Positions 1-7,464 of a DNA stretch of 32,343 nt are shown piece by piece. The notes under the pieces were generated by a model. It did not search any database. It worked only from the letters and a program-made list of their open reading frames with translations, and was not told the origin of the DNA. Made by a program: the position numbers and the translations under genes. The stretch is from an uncultured Sulfolobales archaeon (GTDB taxonomy: Archaea; Thermoproteota; Thermoprotei_A; Sulfolobales; NBVN01). Position 1 is the first letter of the stretch. Every line of letters begins with the position of its first letter. The stretch lies in the NCBI GenBank assembly GCA_938045815.1, contig CALIBI010000062.1, positions 1 to 32,343 of the forward strand. Reading direction: 5' to 3'.

Positions 1-148
1 CCGCCGCCGGGATTATGTTAAAGAAGTCCTCGTTAGTCACTTTTATGTCTATAGTTGGGGTCTTGGGGTTCCTCATAGCCAGGTTCATCGAGGTTAGGTG
101 TACTGGGAACTCGTTTATGTCTATGCCGTAGAGCTGGGAGACTATTTG
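1..148 (-). pseudogene. N6-adenine DNA methyltransferase fragment (3' part of a broken restriction-modification gene)
   Basis: The reverse strand reads QIVSQLYGIDINEF and continues with PVHLTSMNLAMRNPK and TPTIDIKVTNEDFF before leaving the window. The pattern 'GIDINEFPVHLTSMNLA' is typical of the segment after motif I in N6-adenine methyltransferases of type I/IIG systems (family knowledge). This frame starts around 148, one base out of register with the nuclease-like ORF that ends at 150. The segment that should lie between them (helical domain and the SAM-binding D-x-x-CGSG motif) is absent. I infer that an internal deletion plus frameshift fused the two remnants. The catalytic NPPY motif would lie beyond position 1 and cannot be judged. 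The role was probably DNA modification in a single-chain restriction enzyme. Confidence 0.6.
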
Positions 149-149
149 T

Positions 150-812
150 TTATGCACAGAATGGCGCTAAGAAGTCAACGAAACCCCTCAAATCCTCTAT
201 TAGAGTGTAGTGTAACTCCTGCCTCTTATCCTTAAGGCCATACTTTTTAACGTATATCCCGGTTATAGTGTCTAGGAGCTCTCCGAAGAATTCCTCACTG
301 AACCTTATAGACTTATGGAATATTAAGTATTCCTCCCTCAACCTGTAAACCTGATCTCTCGAGAGAACCTCATCATAGCTCCTACTATGAACGGCATCCC
401 AATCAACAATAACATTTACATCGTCGGGGGTTAGGAATAAAGCTATCTGCTTATCGTTAGCTGTGGCTATGAAGGGCACGTAAATACCATTCCTCTTAAG
501 AATTGCAGCGTATGATACGACCTGCCCCAAAACCTCGGGGGAAGTTACCATGAACCTACTAACAGCTCTAAAACCTCTAACCTCATACTTCTTCTTAGTC
601 TCAATAATTAGGAGGGGCGCTCCACCCTCAATGAGTACAACGATATCAGCATACCTACGAGCAACCTCATACTGCCTCCTAACATTTGATATCGTGATCT
701 CATGAAACTTCTTCCCCACAAACTTATCAAGGATATCAGCTATCCTCTCCTCAACATCAAACTCCCTACTCGGGGACAAGGACACAATACCACCACTCGC
801 ACCTATCAACAC
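150..812 (-). pseudogene. PD-(D/E)XK nuclease domain, HsdR-N / type IIG-like (5' part of the same broken gene)
   Basis: This 220-codon ORF has the layout of the N-terminal nuclease domain of type I HsdR and type IIG restriction-methylation proteins: an early acidic helix (DVEERIADILDKF), then ADIVVLIEGGAPLLIIETKK, which supplies the D...E-x-K catalytic triad at about residues 55-73. It then runs into a helical region (RLREEYLIFHKSIRFSEEFF) that normally leads to the methyltransferase. It stops at 150 exactly where methyltransferase sequence resumes in another frame, so the protein is truncated. An AT-rich TATA-like stretch lies at about 815-830, so the true start may be the in-frame GTG near 785 rather than the GTG at 812. 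A truncated but folded nuclease could still be made; I think decay is likelier. Confidence 0.6.
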
Positions 813-1507
813 ATATTTATATTTTCAAATCCAAAAATATTTAACATGGTTGGTCATAGGGAACCCGTTTCATATCTGAGCTAGGTAAAGAGGGGAGGTT
901 AAACTTGATGTGGTGTTTGAAGTTGGGGGTAGAGTTAAGTACTAGTTCTACTCAAGTAATACACCAGTTAGCTCAACACACTAAGCAATGCTTGGTTTGT
1001 TGTTAGCCTACACCACACTTTGTAGTGCTGAGTTAGTGGTGATGGTTTGCTGGTACTGCTGGGGTCGTGACTTTCCCTTTCCTTGTTTTATCATTTTATT
1101 ATTACTATGTTTTATTTTTATTATGAAACACCAGTCAGTCTGCTGGGTTTCTGGGGGCTTGGGTTTCTGGGTCTGAGGACTGGTTAGGTAAGCTAGGCTA
1201 GCCTTTCACCACAAAAGCGTGGTATCAAACCCTAGGTCTCTAGGTCTAGGCTTTAGGGTTCTGAACCCCAGAACCTCAACCTCTATTCAAGGTATTAACA
1301 TCTAATTTTATTTTATTAAAAGAAAAACCACACCACAAACTGGCACGGGTCACCGCATCTCGTGGTGAGCTCGTGACTCACAATCACCACAAAAGCGTGG
1401 TACTGATGGCACAAAAACACACCACAACCCCAGGAGCCCGTCACAACACTAGGGAGTGAAACAATGAGTTTTTAGTGAAAAAGACTTAGGTCTTTAAACC
1501 CAAGAAA
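813..1507. other. Gene-poor repeat-rich interval
   Basis: No convincing coding sequence is visible in about 695 bases; the two short open frames have no recognisable features. The stretch alternates between GT-rich and AC-rich runs. It holds small hairpins such as CCACAAAAGCGTGG (about 1209-1222 and again 1387-1400) and nested CTAGG/CCTAG words at 1230-1250. It reads like decayed mobile or viral DNA between the broken restriction gene and the 1508-1881 gene. The first copies of the repeats described at 1398-2142 begin here. Confidence 0.5.
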
Positions 1508-2142
1508 TTAGCTCGAAACCTGACCTAAAACCTCGAGTTGTTTCTTGATTTCCTCTTCTAGTCCTTTCAGCACGTTTAGGAGATTAGTTAGTTTTTCAGG
1601 TTTCCTTTTCGCAGTAGCTGAGACTATGTATGAATTAATAGCTTGAGTAACGTACCTTAAGAATCTGTCAGTATCTAGGTACCCAGACAGGGATAAGGGA
1701 TTTGTTGTTTTCTCAACGTAGATGTATTTCTCCGGTCCTAAGTAACACTGCTTTACTCTCCTACGGCTTCCCTCCCAGCCAATTACGTGAATGGCGTAGT
1801 AGTAAGTGTTGTTTTGTGTCACACGCTTCTCAACCCACGAATCTTTCTCTTACACCTAGGACACGTTTCTAGCTTACTCATTTGATACCACCGCATATTT
1901 ATAGTGATTTCAGAGTTGATAAGCTTTCGGAGCCCGCCGCCCCGTCACCAAACACTAGTGAAAACAACAGAAACAATTGAAACAATGAGTTTTTAGTTAA
2001 ACACCACCACCTAATCCCTAGCTCACGGGACACCGAATCACGACATCACGCCTCACACAAATCACTCCACACTTTTATGGTACTGACAGCACAAAACACA
2101 CCCCCGGCTCGCCCCGTCCCGCTCTCAACAACACACTAACCC
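1398..2142. repeat. Direct repeats flanking a zinc-knuckle gene
   Basis: The 20-base word TGAAACAATGAGTTTTTAGT occurs exactly at 1457-1476 and 1978-1997. Both copies are preceded by related text (GGAGCCCG...GTCAC...AACACTA), at about 1431 and 1929. A second word, TGGTACTGA(T/C)(G/A)GCACAAAA followed by CACACC, occurs at 1398-1423 and 2078-2102; the second is followed by a degenerate GGCTCGCCCCGTC...AACACACTA block. The 1508-1881 gene lies between the exact 20-mers. I infer an old duplication or the footprint of a small mobile unit; I see no transposase or clean terminal inverted repeat. Confidence 0.5.
1508..1881 (-). pseudogene. Small zinc-knuckle protein, probably frameshifted
   Basis: An ATG at 1881 opens a 20-codon peptide, MSKLETCPRCKRKIRGLRSV, which ends in TGA at 1819-1821. 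A GTG overlapping that stop (1822) opens a 104-codon frame: aromatic N-terminus (YYYAIHVIGW), basic patch, CYLGPEKYIYVEK, and a C-terminal helix rich in E/K/L. Archaeal relatives known to me carry CPRC-G-K at the N-terminus directly continuous with the YYAVHY...CYLGP part, so this pair looks like one gene split by a one-base frameshift. Two overlapping cistrons are the alternative. Such proteins are common near archaeal mobile elements; no function is established. Direct repeats flank the gene. Confidence 0.5.
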
Positions 2143-2447
2143 AGTAAAAACACACCTAATTCCTTATATCTAGTAGTAGTTCAGTTAACCGTTAACAAAT
2201 TAACAGTTAACGTTAACACAACACTAAACACCAGATTTACTGAGTCACGTCACTTCAATCCCTAAGTAAAGAATGGGGTCATTGGGGGTCATGAGGTTTT
2301 CAATTATTATACTAAGTTCTCAACCCCATGGATCTGGGGGTTGTAGGGGGGATCATGGTTACATGGTAACATGAGGTGGTGATTTTTTGCCGGGGTGGGC
2401 CTGCGCTTATAGCCGTGTAACCCGTGTAATCGCGCCCCTAGCCTGGG
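1882..2447. other. Non-coding interval with palindromic clusters
   Basis: I see no gene here. The interval holds the second copies of the repeats described at 1398-2142, the GTTAAC cluster at 2184-2217, and a near-palindrome at about 2352-2372 (GGTTACATGGTAACATG). Base composition is AC-rich on the + strand up to about 2230 and then drifts to the high GC of the neighbouring pseudogene. Confidence 0.4.
2184..2217. repeat. Cluster of four GTTAAC palindromes
   Basis: GTTAAC occurs at 2184-2189, 2191-2196, 2206-2211 and 2212-2217, with an imperfect ATTAAC between the two pairs, so the whole 34-base element is itself close to palindromic. It could be a binding site for a dimeric or tetrameric regulator or a replication-initiator-like iteron of the decayed element. 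No gene start lies close enough to make it an obvious operator. Confidence 0.4.
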
Positions 2448-3187
2448 TTATTTGTTGGGCTGCTCCTCCGCCTCGTCCTCCAAAAACTCTAGGAGCTTGT
2501 CTTTGGTGACTATTATGCCCCTCACCGGCATGCCCCTGACCTTCACGACCCCGTATTCCCAGCCGAGCTTCTCTGTCATGCTTCTCAGGTCGTACGGTAT
2601 GCTCAGCTCTTTTCTCAGGGCTGTTGTTATGACCAGCGTGTCCTTGTTTTCCTCAGCATGTAGGGTATGAGGTTGGCTGTTAGTAGGGCTGCGAACCTTG
2701 TTCTGAGGCTTTCCTCGGGGTGGGTTTTGCCTAGTTGGCGTGTGTATCTCTCGTTTATATCGGCATGGATCCTGGCTCTCAGGGCCTCCAGCACCTCTTC
2801 CCTATGCTCTTCAGCGGTTTCTCCGGCAACGAGTTCTTCAACCCATTCCCAGCCCTCCCCCTCCAACCCAGCGTCCCTGATGGCTGTCTGGAGGAGTGTC
2901 TGGACCGCGGTTTCTCACGGCTGTCTCAGCAGCTCCATGTTCTCCCTCAGCTTGGAGTAGGCGTGGGTGCCCAAGTGTTTCAGTGTCTCGAGCCTGGGCT
3001 TAGCCCTGGTCTCGAACTCCCTTATCCTATCTTCTCTGAGCCTGTCGTGGTATGAGAACCTGATCACTAGCAGTCTTCTGAACGCCCCCGGGTCCTCGGC
3101 TACCCTGAAGGGTAGGTAGTTGCATGTCATTAGCAGCGGACTCAGGCTCGGTATTGACTTGTATATGCCCCCTCGATCCTCCCCCAG
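2448..3187 (-). pseudogene. Virus/plasmid-type AAA+ helicase C-terminal region, GC-rich pseudogene
   Basis: On the minus strand from about 3187 one reads GIYKSIPSLSPLLMTCNYLP, then a segment with FRRLLVIRF, then a helical region and a C-terminal winged-helix-like tail (KLGWEYGVVKVRGMPVRGII, ending VTKDKLLEFLEDEAEEQPNK) that stops at 2448. 'LLMTCNYLP' fits a sensor-1 Asn and 'FRRLLVIRF' an arginine-finger segment of SF3/D5-like helicases of archaeal viruses and plasmids (inference from motif order; Walker A and B are not present). Damage is visible: a TGA at 2915-2917 that interrupts otherwise continuous coding (probably Trp in the ancestor), a frameshift near 2655, and loss of the 5' part at about 3187, where both frame and GC content change. 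The block is much richer in GC than its surroundings, which points to horizontal origin. Confidence 0.6.
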
Positions 3188-3277
3188 CTATCACAACGTT
3201 AAAAACCTTAACTTTCTTCGCACATCCTCTGCAGAGCTTAGAAGTGTTCGCGATTAATAAGTACTGTTACTATACCT

Positions 3278-3529
3278 TTAAGCTATTTTCTTAGCAGTTC
3301 TTTCAGTTTTTTCTTTAAGTATCTTAGAGTATTCTTCAGTTACTTTATCTGCAGTCCTCTCTAACTCAGAAGGATCAAGACTCTCTAGAACCTTCTTAAC
3401 AAATTTCAGAGCACACGTTTTGCTGTGGAAGTTGTAGGTGTTTCTCCCAAAACTTATGAGGATTCCTTGCCCTACACTAAACTTTCTCCCGCACACAACA
3501 CACGTGAGTTTCTCACCCAAAGCAAACAC
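3278..3529 (-). CDS. Small TRASH-like zinc-finger protein
   Basis: 83 residues starting at GTG 3529. The N-terminal half carries CVVC (residues 10-13) and then HSKTC about 25 residues later, i.e. a C-x2-C...H-x3-C pattern resembling TRASH/YHS-like treble-clef fingers that bind metal. The second half (from about residue 42) is a charged helix, probably a coiled coil. The family is used in archaea as metal-sensing or nucleic-acid-binding modules; the specific role is unknown. It lies upstream, on the same strand, of nothing obviously related and is separated from dphB by about 75 bases containing AT-rich sequence. Confidence 0.6.
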   Translation of the reverse strand: MFALGEKLTCVVCGRKFSVGQGILISFGRNTYNFHSKTCALKFVKKVLESLDPSELERTADKVTEEYSKILKEKTERTAKKIA

Positions 3530-3605
3530 CTAAACAATTACGGGGCTTCTAGCTAATATCTTTATTGCTGTATAGCTAGCGTGTAGGGGTGCTTAAGAAT
3601 CCTTA

Positions 3606-4424
3606 CTAAGTCAGTCGGCAATACTTCCTGGAAATTATTTGAGTAATTTCCTCCTCCATGAAATGCATTTGAGGTGATGTTATTACTAACGTGTGAGGTC
3701 CTTCGTGAGTGGGGAGCTCCATAAGGTCTTTAAGAGTCCCGAAACATATTCTCTGTTCCTCCCCGCACAGACCAGATACCGCGACGGCTCTTCTAGACTC
3801 ACTTAAGACACCCTCCCTCCTCATACTTTCTAGCTGGAGAAGTATCTCTACGGCTTCCTTAACCTGCATCTTAACTCCTTTCTCAAGATCTATTTCTGTG
3901 AGGAGGGGTGTGTGCAGATTTCTTAAGTCGTTGTCTTTTATGACATCGTAGGGGTATTCGGAAATGATGCCTGATTTCGGGTAAGTTAGAGTTACGATTT
4001 TGCCTATCTTGTAAACCATGAGGCCTGACATGGTGAGCGCGTTAGGTATTATGCCTGGTGCAGGCACTACCTCGAAATCTATCCCTCTCCTACTAACTTC
4101 GCTTAGGAGAGATACGTGGGTAGTCGCGTCCAGAGGATTCCCCGGAACCACCAACACTACTTTAAGTCCTTCTAAAGCAGGCTTTATGAGGGTTTCTAAG
4201 AATCTCTCCTCAATATCCTCACGCCCTAGAAACACTGCTTCTTTACCGGTATGAGACTTTAAGAAACTCCTTAAATCACCTAAAACAACACTAGTGTAGG
4301 AATCCACGTAAACTATATCAGCTTCTAAGATCTTCTTAATACCTCTTAAGGTAATCAAGTCTACTGAAAGTCCCGCACCAACAAGAACTAGTTTTCCTCC
4401 CACGTCTTTACCCACCCTAACCAC
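3606..4424 (-). CDS. dphB: Diphthine synthase (diphthamide methyltransferase)
   Basis: This SAM-dependent enzyme methylates the amino-carboxypropyl-histidine of elongation factor 2 (second step of diphthamide synthesis, cytoplasmic). The 272-residue protein matches the class III (tetrapyrrole-methylase-fold) DphB pattern: VLVGAGLS near the N-terminus, ADIVYVDSYTS, the GREDIEE segment, VPGNPLDATTH at about residue 95, VVPAPGIIPNALTMSGL, and a C-terminal ITSPQMHFMEEEI. Length is usual. The GTG at 4424 gives a slightly long N-terminus; an internal GTG (VGGKLVLVG) is possible. dph2, the first enzyme of the pathway, is encoded at 9104-10120, so two diphthamide genes lie within 6 kb. The next gene upstream (4437-4904) ends 13 bases away and may be cotranscribed. 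Confidence 0.95.
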   Translation of the reverse strand: MVRVGKDVGGKLVLVGAGLSVDLITLRGIKKILEADIVYVDSYTSVVLGDLRSFLKSHTGKEAVFLGREDIEERFLETLIKPALEGLKVVLVVPGNPLDATTHVSLLSEVSRRGIDFEVVPAPGIIPNALTMSGLMVYKIGKIVTLTYPKSGIISEYPYDVIKDNDLRNLHTPLLTEIDLEKGVKMQVKEAVEILLQLESMRREGVLSESRRAVAVSGLCGEEQRICFGTLKDLMELPTHEGPHTLVITSPQMHFMEEEITQIISRKYCRLT

Positions 4425-4436
4425 AATTCAGGGATC

Positions 4437-4904
4437 TCACGACGCATGTTCGGTTGACTGCTCATTACCTGACGAGACTATCGCGTAACCAGAATACCTT
4501 AACGCACTCACTTCAGTTCCTACTAACTTAGCTACCTCAGCCACGTAATCTGCCAGCTTCCTGGTTTCATCAGCTAACTTAACTTTATAGAAGACTGAAA
4601 TCCCGTCACTCCTCACAATCACTTCTCCCCCGGATTTTATGAGTGCTGGGTAATACTTAGTGAAGAAACTTAATGCCTCAATATCTCTAGAGATCGCGAT
4701 TTCTAAACGCACCCACTCAATCAACTCAACCCCACCTAAGTACGAGAAAATAACGTTAACGTGTGGTAGTATCTGAGAATTAGTTACGAAAGATATTATA
4801 GCTTCCTTAAACCCGCTAGATTCTAAATCACTCAATATCCATTCTAAATCCTCTAAAGACACTAAACCCCCAATAAAATCGATCAGCTTCCCTAAAGGAA
4901 ACAT
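4437..4904 (-). CDS. Conserved-looking unknown protein, 155 aa
   Basis: I do not recognise the family. The ATG start gives MFPLGKLIDFIGGL; the first 100 residues are predicted mostly helical with hydrophobic faces (WILSDLESSGFKEAIISFV, VELIEWVRLEIAISRDIEAL) and the last 50 contain two beta strands around GGEVIVRSDGISVFYKVK. There are no cysteines, no signal peptide and no clear membrane helix. It lies 13 bases upstream of dphB and about 70 bases downstream of rpoP on the same strand, so rpoP-this-dphB may be one transcript. Codon usage matches its housekeeping neighbours, which argues that it is real. Confidence 0.7.
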   Translation of the reverse strand: MFPLGKLIDFIGGLVSLEDLEWILSDLESSGFKEAIISFVTNSQILPHVNVIFSYLGGVELIEWVRLEIAISRDIEALSFFTKYYPALIKSGGEVIVRSDGISVFYKVKLADETRKLADYVAEVAKLVGTEVSALRYSGYAIVSSGNEQSTEHAS

Positions 4905-4974
4905 GAAACTATCGTTCCCTCGCTTACCTTTCTTAAGTGCGGCTCAGCACGCTACACGCGTCTCTGTTAGTAAA

Positions 4975-5166
4975 TCAAACACCACTAACTCTCTTAAGAC
5001 CTGGTCTGCGCGCCTTAACTATTATCCTGAAACCGCAGTAAGGACACCTTAGAAACGTGTAGCCCTCTCTCTCCTCAGCTTTAACGAAGCTTTCAAGACC
5101 TTCCTCAAACGTGAATTCCTTGCCGCATTTCCAGCACTTATAAACTATATTCCTCAACTCACTCAA
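4975..5166 (-). CDS. rpoP: DNA-directed RNA polymerase subunit P (Rpo12/Rpb12)
   Basis: This 63-residue zinc-ribbon subunit of archaeal RNA polymerase helps join the Rpo3/10/11 assembly platform. The sequence shows YKCWKCGKEFTFEE, RCPYCGFRIIVKARRP and LKRV at the C-terminus: the C-x2-C...C-x2-C zinc site and the invariant R-R-P tail of Rpb12. It is about 15 residues longer than the shortest archaeal versions because of a loop between the two CxxC pairs (ESFVKAEEREGYTF). A TATA-like element (reverse strand TTAAATAC, about 5202-5215) lies near 40 bases upstream of the ATG at 5166. Confidence 0.9.
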   Translation of the reverse strand: MSELRNIVYKCWKCGKEFTFEEGLESFVKAEEREGYTFLRCPYCGFRIIVKARRPGLKRVSGV

Positions 5167-5448
5167 TACTGCTACCCTCCCCTACCACAACTATACGTAG
5201 CTTAAGACGTATTTAAGGTTTAAAGACTGAAAACTAAGCACGAACACTCCTCATCAGAACATGAGTAATGTCGGAGTAGGATTGACTCCTTTTCTCGTGT
5301 TTTATTCTTAGCGATGATTTCAGGGCTGCCTAGTAATTCTTGTAGTGGAGGTTGAGTCAGCTCTCATGTTTAAGGGCCGTAAAAACCAAACAATGAATTC
5401 TCCGTGATTAATCACCTCGAGTCTGTGGGGTGGCGAAACTCGTGTCAG

Positions 5449-6009
5449 TTATTTAGAGCTGATAGTCTGAATCCCTAATAACTCTCTGAGTTTATTCAGT
5501 CTCTTTTTACCTTCAATTAGTGATTCGTTAGTCACCCTCACTATCTCTTCTGCTTCATTTTCTTTTAGTAGTGTGTGCTGACCTATTTTGAGTAAGTGCG
5601 TGAGTCGAATACCTGTTTTGAGCTCCACGATGATGCCTTTCTCTTTATTTATGGATAGTATTCCAGAATGCTTCATCCCTGATTCTCTCGCTATCATGAG
5701 TAGCTTCTGCGCTGACCGCATATTTAACGCGGACGCGTGTATTATCGGTCCTGTCACAACGAGCCACAGTCTCTTAAGTGTAGGTACGTTGAGGATTTCA
5801 AGAAATTCCTCCACCGTTATCGGTTGGTGTTTTTTGAAGATTATGGATGAGCCTCTCCTCTCCCACGGTAGGTTCCCGTCTATGAAGGTAATTCTGCCAC
5901 TGCAGGAACTTATGGTGTACAGATCTTCGAATTCGAAGAGTTTCTTAAGGATATCAAGTATATCCGTGTCTAAGTAACCTATCTCTAAATCCTCTATGAG
6001 TCGCTTCAT
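5449..6009 (-). CDS. taw3: tRNA wybutosine-modifying protein Taw3
   Basis: Taw3 is the archaeal counterpart of yeast Tyw3, which methylates the tricyclic imidazopurine at position 37 of tRNA-Phe during wyosine synthesis. Family hallmarks visible in the 186 residues: SSCSGRITF at about 34-42, the W-rich LPWERRG, a conserved GPIIHASALNMRSAQKLL region at about residue 87, ESGMKHSGIL, and GIRLTHLL near the C-terminus. The ATG at 6009 is followed at once by a family-like N-terminus. It is divergently arranged with the PhoH-like gene; the AT-rich block at 6076-6090 could serve both. A Trm5-type enzyme acting at the same tRNA nucleotide is encoded at 7465-8322. Confidence 0.9.
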   Translation of the reverse strand: MKRLIEDLEIGYLDTDILDILKKLFEFEDLYTISSCSGRITFIDGNLPWERRGSSIIFKKHQPITVEEFLEILNVPTLKRLWLVVTGPIIHASALNMRSAQKLLMIARESGMKHSGILSINKEKGIIVELKTGIRLTHLLKIGQHTLLKENEAEEIVRVTNESLIEGKKRLNKLRELLGIQTISSK

Positions 6010-6078
6010 TAGTTTCTCCTTACGTAGCTTCCACTTAACAGGATCTACGAGAGGCAGCTCAGCACACCTAAGTGAAAA

Positions 6079-6088
6079 TTATTTAAGG
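6079..6088 (+). promoter_or_regulatory. TATA box for the PhoH-KH gene
   Basis: TTATTTAAGG lies 33-42 bases before the ATG at 6121, the expected archaeal TATA position for a short-leader mRNA. A GGTGTGGGAG stretch just before the ATG can act as a ribosome binding site. Confidence 0.55.
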
Positions 6089-6120
6089 AACCTAATATGA
6101 GTTAGTTCTGGTGTGGGAGA

Positions 6121-7287
6121 ATGCTAGAGAAGATAGAAGCTATGACTCCAGGTCAGGAAAGACTTAAAGAAGCACTTAAAGACGATTCATACCCTATCGT
6201 GGGGATTTTCGGACCTACAGGAGTTGGTAAGTCTTTATTTGCTTTAGCGTACGGGATCGGTTCAGTGAGTGAGGGGAAGTATAAGAGATTAATAGTAATT
6301 AGGCCAGTCATAGACGTGACGACAGGTAAGGAAATCACGATAGCTGAGTCAGGATCGCTGTTTATGGAGCTCTCGAAACAGTACGTAACAGATGTCTTGA
6401 GCGGCTTAATGACTTGGGAAGAGATAAAGAAGCTAGTAGATGATGGCAAGATAACTTTCGCAGACAGCCACTACTTAAAAGGCAGAACATTCGATAACTC
6501 AATAGTTTTCATAGATGACGCGCAATCATTGAAACTAGAGTCACTCATAGAAGCTATAGTTAGGGTAGGCAAGAACAGCAGGTTAATAGTGGCTGCAGAC
6601 CCAATATTCCAGGCTTTAAGAAGTAAACATCAAGACCCAACCTCAGTCATACGAGAGATTCTAGCAGGCGAGGTTAGAGCTATCGTGATTGATTTAGGAA
6701 TAAAAGACATAGTTAGGGAGGGTGCTAGGATAGGTCTAAGACTACTCATGGAGTACATACTCAGAACTAGGAAACTCACCGAGGCAGAGCAAAAGACTCT
6801 CGAGGTTGTTAGACTGAAATCACCTGACGCTGACGTCATAACAGTTCTTGACACGGGCAGGTTAGCTAGTAATTACGGGATTTCCTTAGAGCACGTGCCT
6901 AACTACCTGATAGTAGTTAAGAAGGGTCATCTAGGCAGGCTAGTTGGTAAGGGGGGTGAGAGAATCACGTCTATAGAGAAAGAACTAAACACGAGAGTGA
7001 GGGGTGTTGAGCTAGACACAGACATCTCAGAACTGATAAGAGCGGTACATCCAGTGTCTTGGGTTTGGAAGAGAGTAACAGACATAGATTTTAAGGGCGC
7101 CTACGCATCTATTGAGGTAGAGGAAGGAGTTCTCGGAGCTTTCGTGGGTCAGAAAGGATCTTACGTAAGATTTCTAGACGCCATAACTAGGGAGTTATTC
7201 GGTATAGGAGTCAAAGTCACCGCCACAAGCAAAGAATCAAGACCTAAGCCTGGAATGAAAACCAAGAAATCTAAGCGGAGCTCATAA
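6121..7287 (+). CDS. PhoH-like ATPase with two C-terminal KH domains
   Basis: The first ~210 residues form a PhoH-type P-loop ATPase: Walker A GPTGVGKS at 31-38, a 'RPVIDVTTGKEI' segment replacing the usual RPAV...G, and Walker B IVFIDD at 128-133 followed by AQSL, then a sensor-like LIVAADP at about 155-161. Two KH RNA-binding folds follow, marked by VGKGGERI (275-282) and VGQKGSYVR (342-350). The last 20 residues are a basic tail. Archaeal PhoH-KH proteins are taken to be RNA-dependent ATPases or helicases in RNA metabolism, which is a family-level inference. The gene stands alone between taw3 and trm5, both RNA-modification genes. Confidence 0.85.
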   Translation: MLEKIEAMTPGQERLKEALKDDSYPIVGIFGPTGVGKSLFALAYGIGSVSEGKYKRLIVIRPVIDVTTGKEITIAESGSLFMELSKQYVTDVLSGLMTWEEIKKLVDDGKITFADSHYLKGRTFDNSIVFIDDAQSLKLESLIEAIVRVGKNSRLIVAADPIFQALRSKHQDPTSVIREILAGEVRAIVIDLGIKDIVREGARIGLRLLMEYILRTRKLTEAEQKTLEVVRLKSPDADVITVLDTGRLASNYGISLEHVPNYLIVVKKGHLGRLVGKGGERITSIEKELNTRVRGVELDTDISELIRAVHPVSWVWKRVTDIDFKGAYASIEVEEGVLGAFVGQKGSYVRFLDAITRELFGIGVKVTATSKESRPKPGMKTKKSKRSS

Positions 7288-7344
7288 GGTTAACTAAGAC
7301 CCTGCACGAATTACTTCAGAGCACGTAATTAAGAGTTGTGGTGA

Positions 7345-7414
7345 TTTCTCCATACATAGAAATCTTCTATATATGGAGAAATTCTCCATAGCAAGAAGAT
7401 TCACTTTCTCCATA
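7345..7414. repeat. Nested palindrome with four TTTCTCCATA-type motifs
   Basis: In the convergent gap between the PhoH-KH gene and trm5, TTTCTCCATA occurs at 7345-7354 and 7405-7414, ATTCTCCATA at 7381-7390 and the inverse TATGGAGAAA at 7372-7381. The middle two form TATGGAGAA-A-TTCTCCATA, a 9-bp stem with one central base. An outer pair AATCTTCT / AGAAGATT (7360-7367 and 7395-7402) encloses it symmetrically with 3-base internal loops. It could be a dimeric regulator site, a transcript-end hairpin for both convergent genes, or a small mobile-element remnant. Confidence 0.55.
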
Positions 7415-7464
7415 ACGAGATACGTGCCAGCAATCACTAAATATCTTGTCTAGAGCTGCTACGA

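Noticed and set aside
988-1176. 62-codon open frame on the + strand in the gene-poor interval
   Set aside because: Composition is a run of hydrophobic residues from GT-rich DNA, with no ribosome site and no recognisable pattern.
1205-1232. GTATCAAAC word in the left region resembling the start of the array 1 repeat
   Set aside because: Only nine bases match, with no repeat periodicity; likely coincidence.
5217-5448. Possible C/D box RNA on either strand (GATGATT at 5312, CTGATGA complement at about 5251)
   Set aside because: Neither has a box D at the right distance, and the C-like words do not fit the consensus in full.
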